From Myroides odoratimimus (GTDB lineage: Bacteria; Bacteroidota; Bacteroidia; Flavobacteriales; Flavobacteriaceae), in contig NZ_BCMQ01000004.1 in assembly GCF_001485415.1 (NCBI RefSeq), positions 186,001 through 250,000 of the forward strand: a stretch of DNA of 64,000 nt. Reading direction: 5' to 3'. Below the pieces are notes generated by a model. It had not been told where the DNA came from, made no database searches, and was given only the letters and a program-made list of their open reading frames with translations. Of this stretch, positions 10,000-17,279 are shown one piece after another. How positions within the stretch are numbered: the first letter of the stretch is position 1; each line of letters starts with the position of its first letter. The position numbers and the translations under genes are program-made.

Positions 10000-10011
10000 G
10001 GTGTTAACACC
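10000..10011. promoter_or_regulatory. 12-bp perfect palindrome in front of the integrase
   Basis: The sequence GGTGTTAACACC is a perfect palindrome ending 8 bp before the chosen integrase start codon. Its position suits an operator or a site that limits integrase expression. No regulator is assigned to it. It could also be chance in AT-rich DNA, but the GC ends make that less likely. Confidence 0.35.
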
Positions 10012-10141
10012 CAAATATACACCCAATTTTTATACTATCATATACTATTCAATCACATTTTATAAAACATGCTTTATTTTAACTTATTGATTTTTAGTTA
10101 AATAACGCCTTAAAAAACTCTATGATTATATAGGTTATAAT

Positions 10142-10199
10142 CCCTCTTTCTCCGCTGAAAAGCCCGATAACACTCGTTATCGGGCTTTTTTTATGTGCT
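10142..10199 (+). repeat. 58-bp direct repeat, copy 1: probable attachment site with tRNA-Ser 3' end
   Basis: These 58 bases are identical to 16981-17038. The left end, CCCTCTTTCTCCG, fits the T-stem 3' strand, acceptor 3' strand and discriminator G of a tRNA-Ser, and a Rho-independent terminator follows. No tRNA body lies upstream, so this is a duplicated tRNA 3' end as left by integrase-mediated insertion. It sits 150 bp from the integrase start. The preceding bases (ATAAT) differ from those at copy 2. Confidence 0.8.
10161..10192 (+). terminator. Rho-independent terminator inside att copy 1
   Basis: An 11-bp perfect stem (AGCCCGATAAC paired with GTTATCGGGCT) with loop ACTC is followed by a run of seven T. 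It was probably the terminator of the tRNA from which the repeat derives. It now has no gene to end on its left side. Confidence 0.9.
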
Positions 10200-10210
10200 T
10201 GTGCACCGAA

Positions 10211-10472
10211 AGTGCACCTTCCATAAATAGGTTACCTGATAACTTTGTGCAAGACAATACTAACACATAGATATGGATATGTATTAAATAATCCGTTACT
10301 TTATGCAGGTCCAAATGGAGAGGTTATTTCTGTTTTAATTGGTATAAGTGTTGGAGTTGTAATCAATGGAATTATGAATTCTATTAATAGATTTCCATTC
10401 TCTTATGGTGCTGAAAAGCTTTACCATGAAAGATTATATCTGAGTATAGTTATTCTGCAGAAGTGGCAGTAG
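10211..10472 (+). pseudogene. Frameshifted remnant of an Rhs/YD-repeat core and tail
   Basis: Two adjoining frames together give the conserved end of an Rhs-repeat-associated core. Frame one reads PDNFVQDNTNT (10235 to about 10267), then a stop. A shifted frame carries RYGYVLNNPLLY and AGPNGE (about 10272-10325), followed by a hydrophobic tail (VISVLIGISVGVVINGIMN). Intact Rhs proteins run to well over 1000 residues, and here everything upstream is lost at the attachment site. The piece after NGE is where the polymorphic toxin tip would start, but it ends after about 50 residues. It is best read as debris of a polymorphic toxin gene. The neighbour downstream could be a surviving immunity gene, which is speculative. 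Confidence 0.75.
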
Positions 10473-10506
10473 GACTTATAAAATATCATTATAAAAACCT
10501 TTAAAT

Positions 10507-11199
10507 ATGAATATGAAATTTGAAACTAAGTATAACCGTATACTATTATTGATAATCTATACTATTTTGTTTTTTGTTATAGCTATTTATGGTGCAGGTT
10601 TTGTTTTTAAAGTTATAGATGTTTTTACAATTAGTATTCTTACTCTATTTATATTTAAGTATAAGGATTATAATAGCTTTTTAAAAATAAGGTGCTCTTT
10701 ATTGAATTGTACTTTACTTATAGTAACGGCAATCTCTTTGGCTTTTTTAGGTAATGCTATTTATGCTAGAGGAGATGAATTTAATTATGTAATGCAACAA
10801 CGTTATGAATATTCTGCATTTAGTTTGTTTGGTTTATTTGTACTAAGTCCCGTTATTGAAGAACTTTTGTATAGAAAATATTGGTTTAGATTTTTGACAG
10901 AGAAACATAAGAGAGTTGTTTCTATTATTCTCATTTCTCTTGTGTTTAGTTTAACACATATTTTTGGTGAAATACCTTTAATTATACCATTTATCTCAAG
11001 TATATTTTTATTCTGGATATATAATAAAACTCAAAACATAAGTTTATGTGTTTTATGGCACATGGTTTTTAATATTACATCATTTTATTCACCTGCTTTC
11101 TTTACAATAGATAATATAGGAAATCTGAAAATGCTTAGTTTAGTAGTTAGTTTATTATCTTTATTACTACTTTTCTTCTCTTTTAAAAGAAATGAATAA
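10507..11199 (+). CDS. CPBP-family intramembrane metalloprotease
   Basis: This 230-aa, strongly hydrophobic membrane protein has about six or seven membrane segments. It carries all three CPBP (Abi/CAAX protease-like) motifs: EELLYR with E118, E119 and R123; the motif 2 His H151 in FSLTHIF; and HMVFN with H185 and N189. Family members process prenylated or membrane proteins, or act in bacteriocin self-immunity. Here it follows directly on an Rhs tail, so an immunity role is possible but not shown. A second CPBP protein lies at 52445-53128. The DNA is very AT-rich, like the rest of the island. Confidence 0.85.
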   Translation: MNMKFETKYNRILLLIIYTILFFVIAIYGAGFVFKVIDVFTISILTLFIFKYKDYNSFLKIRCSLLNCTLLIVTAISLAFLGNAIYARGDEFNYVMQQRYEYSAFSLFGLFVLSPVIEELLYRKYWFRFLTEKHKRVVSIILISLVFSLTHIFGEIPLIIPFISSIFLFWIYNKTQNISLCVLWHMVFNITSFYSPAFFTIDNIGNLKMLSLVVSLLSLLLLFFSFKRNE

Positions 11200-11583
11200 T
11201 ACTCCATACAGAAGTGGTTTTTAGTATATTATTATTTCTCGTAGGTATAGAAAAATTAGAAGAACTCTTTCTAAGCTGTACGCAGCACACCATTGAAATA
11301 GCTCTAAATACAACAAGCTCATTACAACTTTATAAATAGGTAAACGAAGTACAAGTTTTGAATTTAGAAGAACCCTCGCTACTTTGTAAAGCTCTTGTTA
11401 CTGGCTCGCGTTCTTGTCAGTTCGTTTATTCTGTTCATTTTTTCGCAGTGTTGGGTTCTACGCTTGTCACTAGCGTGTCTGGGCTTTGCTCTAATTGAAT
11501 AAAATTAAGAATAAAAGTCAATATAGTTAGCTTTAGAGGAATAGAAAAAGTTAACCTTAATTCACCATTAGATCAATCCCATG
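11200..11583. other. Gene-poor stretch between the CPBP gene and the nucleotidyltransferase
   Basis: I see no credible gene, RNA or repeat array in these 384 bases. A short hairpin (CGCT, loop TGTCACT, AGCG) occurs near 11462. Base composition is mixed, with locally more GC near 11370-11490, as in decayed coding DNA. Confidence 0.5.
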
Positions 11584-12381
11584 TTAATACCAGGTGTTTT
11601 GTGATTTGATTTCATTTTTTGTTTTTATTAATGTTGTCATAAAAGCACTAAACTGATGTAATAAATCTACATCTGTATCTTGAAGATTATTGCTTTCTCC
11701 TAAATAAACAGCTTTAGCATTAAGGAGTAAAGGTTTAAACTCATCAGGTGCAATAGGCAGTAAATAATCTATTGCTTTGTCTTTTGAGATTACTTCCCCA
11801 GTTTGAACAGAATAATACATTCTACAAAGTGTAAGAATCACATTTATTTCATCATCTTCTATTTCTTTTATTAAATTAGGTAATGAGGATAAAATAGCCT
11901 TATTAAATACCGTATCGGAGATAGTAGGTATTACTTCGGTGGCTTCTTTTCCATATAGAGTTAAGCTATTTAGTCTTACTTTTCTAAGTAAGATAGTAAG
12001 GTCTTCATCCTTTACAGTCTCAGGAATGTATCCTTTTGTGTATTCTTCTCTTAGCCACTCACCATACTGAAATTCCCTATATAGAGGAAATTCTAAACTA
12101 CTTAGTTCTGATTGGTTTATAATGGTTACTTCTAAATATCGTTTACCTTGGTTATTGTCAATTTCTCCTGATAGTACAAGTAATTGTTCTATGAGTACTT
12201 TCTTTATTTCTAGAGATAAAGTTTGATTAACAAGGACAAAAAGATCAATATCACTTTTATGCTGTAATCCTCCCATTACATAAGAACCATAAAGGTAAAT
12301 CCCTTGAAGAGTTTCCCCTAAAGTATCGATAAGAAACTCTGTGGCTTGGGTAACTTGAAGAGGTAAAGATGGGGTATTCAT
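11584..12381 (-). CDS. Aminoglycoside nucleotidyltransferase-like protein (AadA/ANT(9) type)
   Basis: This 265-aa protein has the two-domain plan of AadA/ANT(9)/ANT(3'') enzymes, which transfer AMP from ATP to streptomycin or spectinomycin. The N-terminal nucleotidyltransferase motif reads YGSYVMGG then SDIDLF, with G32-S33 and metal-binding D44 and D46. The C-terminal helical part (from about KVRLNSLTLYG and LTLCRMYYSVQTG) matches the usual adenylyltransferase C-terminal domain. The length agrees with the family (about 260 aa). It stands alone on the minus strand inside the island, so it may have been acquired. The exact substrate cannot be read from the sequence, and resistance would need testing. 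Confidence 0.85.
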   Translation of the reverse strand: MNTPSLPLQVTQATEFLIDTLGETLQGIYLYGSYVMGGLQHKSDIDLFVLVNQTLSLEIKKVLIEQLLVLSGEIDNNQGKRYLEVTIINQSELSSLEFPLYREFQYGEWLREEYTKGYIPETVKDEDLTILLRKVRLNSLTLYGKEATEVIPTISDTVFNKAILSSLPNLIKEIEDDEINVILTLCRMYYSVQTGEVISKDKAIDYLLPIAPDEFKPLLLNAKAVYLGESNNLQDTDVDLLHQFSAFMTTLIKTKNEIKSQNTWY

Positions 12382-13136
12382 TTTTAGATTAAAAAATTCT
12401 TGAGATAATGTATTTACTTAACAACAGACTTGTCATTAAGTAAAAGTAAGAAAAAATGTAATAAGTCCTTTTAATCAATTGTTTATTGCATAAAAGCCAT
12501 CTACAACTCCAAACTTCTACAGCACCTCATTCAGTCTATTTTCCAAAGACATTTACCAAAGTATCGGCAATTATCTTCATAAACATAAGAGAGAGTGATA
12601 AAGACAGACAAAAAGCAGCCTGTCAATATAGTGAAATGTAATGATGGAACAAGGATAGTAGTTTGATAGCATACTGTTCGCATCAAAAAGGCGCAAAATT
12701 ATGCGACCAGTATGCGACCAGTATGCGATAATTATGCGACCACTGCTAATAACGTTTGATAATCAATAGATTAATTAGTTGTGTCATAGCAATAAAAGTA
12801 TAGAATTTTTAGGCACTTGAAGTTACATTCGTACCATCAAAATTACTTGCTCTTGCAGAGGGTAGGAAAACTACTCCGAAGTCATTAACTTTTTTGTTGA
12901 AATAGTAGATAGACTCAAAATATTGAGGGGTTTACGGATTTCCGTAATAGGATTAAAGAAAGTTTTAATATGTTTGAATCTGAAATATCACTATAGATCT
13001 TTTCATAAAATAGATAGTTGTATTTCATGAGAAAAGATGTTAGCCGCCAAAACAACATATTTTTTTCCCAACACAAAAGCTAACTCAAAAAAACAAAAGA
13101 GATGTTTTTTACCAAAGTTCGAAATAAATAATTAAT
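12382..13136. other. 755-bp non-coding stretch upstream of the STAND gene
   Basis: No convincing gene is visible here. It holds the 11-bp repeat array described separately. Near 12853-12890 there is a motif-like block (ttgctcttgcagagggtagg, then aaaactactccgaag) that to my memory resembles sequence near mobilisation regions of Bacteroidota elements; this is weak. The last 150 bases are A-rich and presumably include the promoter of the downstream 1245-aa gene. Confidence 0.4.
12700..12743. repeat. Four tandem 11-bp repeats (iteron-like)
   Basis: Four head-to-tail units are visible: TATGCGACCAG, TATGCGACCAG, TATGCGATAAT and TATGCGACCAC. All share TATGCGA. The 11-bp period places each unit on the same helix face, as for operators or iterons bound cooperatively by a protein. 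The array lies 394 bp before the STAND gene and 319 bp before the start of the divergent nucleotidyltransferase gene. Confidence 0.8.
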
Positions 13137-16100
13137 ATGAGTAGACTGCAAACAATAGAAAATCGACTGAAAGAAATTAACGGAACTGTCTTTCAAGAAC
13201 TTTGCGATAGTTATTTAACTATTAGAAATAATAATTACTTAGCTATTTCTAGGACAGGCAGTCAAATAGGGAAACAAAAGACAACAAAAGGAACCCCTGA
13301 TACATTCTTCCAATTACCTAACGGAAATTTTTTGTACTCTGAAATAACAACTGATACAAGTACAAAAAACAAGCTTGCCAATGATATAGAAGCTTGTTTT
13401 GATCCAATCAAGACAAAAATTCCTGTTGAAAAAATTCAAGAAATCATTCTTTGTTTCAATTGGAACATAGACCAAAATCAAATAACTGAATTAAATACAC
13501 TTGCTCAGGCCTATAAAGCTGATATTAAAATTCGTTATTTGATGCTACAAGAACTAGCTTTAGAACTTCACTTGAATCATAGAGATTTAGCTCATCATTA
13601 TTTAGGACTACCTTTAGATACTGGTCAAATAGTTTCAATAGAAAACTTCATCAAGGAGTATGATAGAGCTTCAAAAGGTATTGCAACGCCATTAAACAAC
13701 ACATTTTTACATAGAGAAACAGAACTCGAAGAATTAAATAATGCAATAGATAGTCACGACTTTATAATTCTTACAGGATCGCCAGGAGTTGGAAAAACAA
13801 AGTTAGCACTTGAAGCTATAAATAATTATTTATCAAAAAACGATCCTTTTCAGGCTTACTGTGTTTCTTACAAAAGTCATACTCTACTTGACGATTTGTA
13901 CCAATATTTTGACGTAGACAAGAATTATATACTTTTTGTGGATGATGCAAACAGAATTGATGCATTTGAACAAATAACAGGTTTTTTCAAAGCCAATAGA
14001 AAGGGAAAACTTAAGATAATAATTACAGTTAGGGATTATGCGTTTCAAGAAATTGGTAGAAAATGTCAAGAATTTTCAACTCAACGAATAGACTTGTATA
14101 AACTATCAGATGAACAAATTATTGACATAATAAAAGCTGAACCATTTGAAATATTAAACCCTGATTACCACAAAGAAATAGTTAGAATTTCTGATGGAAA
14201 TCCAAGATTAGCTATAATGACATCATTTTTAGCTAAACAAGAACAAAATTTATATGCCCTTCATAATGTATCTGATTTATTTGAAAAGTATTTTTCAACT
14301 TTCATCAAAGATGATGGCGAGTTTGAAAACCCATTAAACATAAAATGTCTTGGACTAATTGCTTTTTTTTATACCATTCCATATAAAAATAGAGAAGTAA
14401 CGGAATTAATTTTAAAAGAGTTCGATGTTTCATATAATGATTTTATTGATATAATTGATACTCTCGACAAATTAGAGTTGGTGGAAATTCAATTTGAGCA
14501 CGTGAAAGTGCCAGAGCAAAATCTTGCGACTTTTTTCTTTTATAAGGCATTTATCAAAGATAATTTACTTTCATTCAGTAATCTCTTAAACAACTACTTT
14601 GAGAATTATAAACATAGATTTACAGATACTATAATTCCTGCCAATAATACTTTCGGCCCACAAAATGTAATGGACAAAATTAAACCTGACTTGGTAAATT
14701 ATTGGCAACACATTAGTTCTGATAGCAATAAATCTTTTGATTTTCTCAATTCATTTTGGTTTTATTTACAAGACCAAACTTTAGAGTTTACATATCAGCA
14801 AATAGAAACATTTCCAAAAGCAGAAGAAACTATATATGATACTTTTTATAAAACAAATCAGTTCAATTATAACAAAGATGAAATCATTGAATTACTAGGG
14901 AATTTTTTTCGTCTTAATAGTAAGAATTTAAAGGATTCAATTGAATTGTTATTTGAGTATGTATCACGTAAATCAGATAAATTACCCGAATTAATACATA
15001 AAATTAGAGAATTGTTGATTTTTGATAGAGATGATGAATACACCAACTTTTATAGACAAAGAACTCTTTTTGACATTCTAATAAAAGGTGTTGAAAATAA
15101 TGATGAGTTACTTTCTATATCCTTTTACGAACTTGCTAAGACTTTTCTTTCTCATGAATTTCAGCAATTTAAGGGAGGAAGAAATAATAGTTTTGTTCAC
15201 TATCAATATCCCATTCCAAACAATAAGACTATTCAGGAATTCCGAACTAAAATTTGGAATACTTTAGAAAGTAGTTTTGACTCTCGACCAGGTTTGGCTT
15301 TTAGTCTTTTAAAAAATTATTCAAGAATTCATCCAGATGTTAATAAAGAGATTATGTTATTCGATATTCCATTTGTAGTTAATATAATTGATAAACATTT
15401 AATTAATGAAAATTTTGAACATTGTAAATATGTTCAAAACCAAATAAGATGGTTTAGAAGAAACGATTTAGATTTACCTGAATTTTCAAATTTAACAAAC
15501 AAATTTGTTAATGGAACATATTTAGCTTTTTTGAAAATTGATTGGGGCAGATTTAGAGATAAGGAAATGTATGAATTTGAAGATTTTCGTGAATATGACC
15601 GATTAAAAGAGGCGGACATAAGAAGTTCATTCATTTTATCCTGCGAGGACGAAATCAACGATTTTTATAATACTTTCATTTTACTTAAGAATTCAACAGA
15701 AAATAATTGGAGTTATAATAATGCACTAGATTTTGTTATTGATGAAAATTGCTCAAAAGACCTAAAAATAGGCCTATTTTTGTTAAAAAAAGTAATTGAA
15801 AATGATAATCAAGTTAACTATGTTCCAAGAGTTACCTTTAGAAATCATTTGAAAGTTAAAGATTCTGTAAATCAAATTTGGGAACTTATTCAGAAATCAC
15901 AATTTGAAAATAAAGAGCTTTGGGAATTATCATTTTATGATTATATAGATGATCCTTTAATTACTAATGAACTAGCCGATTCATTAATTAATACAATTTC
16001 AAAAATGAATAAACCCAATACAATTCATTTTGACAGTCTTGTTCGATTTTTAAAAGTTAGACCAAACCTATTTCAGTTAATTTTAAAATTAATTACTGAA

Positions 16101-16874
16101 AAGAACGAGAGGGAAGGTTCAAGATTACAAGTTTGGATGGATTTGTTCAGTAAACATTTTGAAAATCTTGGAGAAGATTTTGAATTGATTAAAAAGGCTT
16201 ATATCCAACAAAATCTTATTCAACATCATTTTGATTATCAAGGACAAGGATTTTTGCAAATATTAAGAGTTGATAAAAATTTCTTAATTGAGTTTGTTGA
16301 AAGCCTATATTCTTCCACTGAAAGACATAGCCTCAGTGGCGACCATAGTAATATGAGTTATGTATGGAATATAGATAATATAGAAGATACGCTTATCCAA
16401 GTATTTGACTTAGTTATTGAGAAAGATTTATACTTTGGTATTTTGGAGCATTACTGCAATGTTTTCTTTACAAATCTTAAAGAAGAACATACATTGAGAG
16501 CAGATAATTTCATTAGACAATATGTAATCAATAATAATAACAATTACAAAAAGATGCAAATTGTTGTTGATCTAATCAGACACACAAGAAAAGAATTGTT
16601 TGAAGAAATTTTTCTATTATTCATATCATTAAATCAAGATAAAGGAACTTTTAGCAGGTTAATGTGGAGAGGAAATGGCGGAATTTATTCTGGAGATGTA
16701 ATTATTGGAGACATTCAAGCTTCAGAATGGAGAAACTTATTGGAAATCACAAATAAATCAGATGTGGGAATAAAGTTGATTCCTATAAAAACCTATATAA
16801 ATGAACAAATTGAATCGTGCTTAAGAAGTGGAGATAGGGAAAGACAAAGAAAGTTTTTGAGCAATAATTATTAA
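13137..16874 (+). CDS. Large STAND NTPase with nuclease-like N-terminal domain (Avs-like defence candidate)
   Basis: This 1245-aa protein has three parts. Residues 1-160 look like a PD-(D/E)XK/Mrr-type fold: VFQELCDSYL, then GTPDTFF (P54-D55) and YSEITTD with E69, where the usual ExK lysine is replaced by Thr. Residues about 185-480 form a STAND-type NTPase: HRETELEEL, Walker A GSPGVGKT (214-221), Walker B ILFVDDAN (265-272) and the sensor TVRD (297-300). The rest, about 750 residues, is helical and repeat-like and would serve as sensor. This plan (effector, NTPase, long sensor) is that of Avs and related antiviral STAND proteins, which recognise phage proteins and then trigger the effector. 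It is a single gene in a genomic island with its own upstream region. Antiviral function is inferred. Confidence 0.8.
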   Translation: MSRLQTIENRLKEINGTVFQELCDSYLTIRNNNYLAISRTGSQIGKQKTTKGTPDTFFQLPNGNFLYSEITTDTSTKNKLANDIEACFDPIKTKIPVEKIQEIILCFNWNIDQNQITELNTLAQAYKADIKIRYLMLQELALELHLNHRDLAHHYLGLPLDTGQIVSIENFIKEYDRASKGIATPLNNTFLHRETELEELNNAIDSHDFIILTGSPGVGKTKLALEAINNYLSKNDPFQAYCVSYKSHTLLDDLYQYFDVDKNYILFVDDANRIDAFEQITGFFKANRKGKLKIIITVRDYAFQEIGRKCQEFSTQRIDLYKLSDEQIIDIIKAEPFEILNPDYHKEIVRISDGNPRLAIMTSFLAKQEQNLYALHNVSDLFEKYFSTFIKDDGEFENPLNIKCLGLIAFFYTIPYKNREVTELILKEFDVSYNDFIDIIDTLDKLELVEIQFEHVKVPEQNLATFFFYKAFIKDNLLSFSNLLNNYFENYKHRFTDTIIPANNTFGPQNVMDKIKPDLVNYWQHISSDSNKSFDFLNSFWFYLQDQTLEFTYQQIETFPKAEETIYDTFYKTNQFNYNKDEIIELLGNFFRLNSKNLKDSIELLFEYVSRKSDKLPELIHKIRELLIFDRDDEYTNFYRQRTLFDILIKGVENNDELLSISFYELAKTFLSHEFQQFKGGRNNSFVHYQYPIPNNKTIQEFRTKIWNTLESSFDSRPGLAFSLLKNYSRIHPDVNKEIMLFDIPFVVNIIDKHLINENFEHCKYVQNQIRWFRRNDLDLPEFSNLTNKFVNGTYLAFLKIDWGRFRDKEMYEFEDFREYDRLKEADIRSSFILSCEDEINDFYNTFILLKNSTENNWSYNNALDFVIDENCSKDLKIGLFLLKKVIENDNQVNYVPRVTFRNHLKVKDSVNQIWELIQKSQFENKELWELSFYDYIDDPLITNELADSLINTISKMNKPNTIHFDSLVRFLKVRPNLFQLILKLITEKNEREGSRLQVWMDLFSKHFENLGEDFELIKKAYIQQNLIQHHFDYQGQGFLQILRVDKNFLIEFVESLYSSTERHSLSGDHSNMSYVWNIDNIEDTLIQVFDLVIEKDLYFGILEHYCNVFFTNLKEEHTLRADNFIRQYVINNNNNYKKMQIVVDLIRHTRKELFEEIFLLFISLNQDKGTFSRLMWRGNGGIYSGDVIIGDIQASEWRNLLEITNKSDVGIKLIPIKTYINEQIESCLRSGDRERQRKFLSNNY

Positions 16875-16980
16875 AATGGTATTGCAGAAAAGCTATATGT
16901 ATTTCCAATTTATAACGCCTGACAAACTATTAAAAAAGTGAGCATCCTTATTTATAAAACATATGGTATAAAGAGGCTAA

Positions 16981-17038
16981 CCCTCTTTCTCCGCTGAAAA
17001 GCCCGATAACACTCGTTATCGGGCTTTTTTTATGTGCT
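16981..17038 (+). repeat. 58-bp direct repeat, copy 2: probable outer attachment site
   Basis: This copy is identical to 10142-10199 at a distance of 6839 bp. It again begins with CCCTCTTTCTCCG and includes the terminator, and no tRNA body precedes it. It is the likely junction between the second island and the chromosome. The bases before it (GGCTAA) differ from copy 1, so the shared block starts exactly at the T-stem 3' strand. Confidence 0.8.
17000..17031 (+). terminator. Rho-independent terminator inside att copy 2
   Basis: This is the same 11-bp stem, ACTC loop and seven-T run as at 10161-10192. It lies 126 bp after the STAND gene and could end its transcript. Confidence 0.9.
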
Positions 17039-17279
17039 GGTGTACCTCTTTCTTTTAAAAAAGCTCATAAAGAATTATATCGTTTAAAGCACCAATAGAG
17101 TAGTTGTTTTTCTCCTCAATCTCTTTACTTGGTCTATGTTATTATCTCTAATCTGTACCATCTCTTTCATGAGGGAGCACAATACCTTTGGCTTTAGATA
17201 ATAAATACTAAACACATGGTATGCCAACACGATTATCTATAAACTAGGTGTATGGTTTACTTACTTAATAATACTCATA

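Larger units (their letters stand above)
16875..17279. other. Island right end and start of chromosomal flank
   Basis: This interval holds the second 58-bp repeat and its terminator (listed separately). Otherwise I see no gene. From about 17039 the sequence should be the chromosomal side, and 17150-17279 probably includes the promoter of the oxidase genes. Confidence 0.5.

Noticed and set aside
10120..10154. A complete tRNA-Ser gene at copy 1 of the 58-bp repeat
   Set aside because: Only the T-stem 3' strand and the acceptor 3' strand are present. No matching 5' acceptor (GGAGAAA), D-arm or anticodon arm lies in the preceding 90 bases.
10245..10472. A functional 75-aa protein starting with TTG
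   Set aside because: It is the end of an Rhs core with its previous part in another frame (PDNFVQD), so it is a frameshifted remnant.
12700..12743. CRISPR array
   Set aside because: Units are 11 bp and contiguous, with no spacers; no cas gene is in the window.
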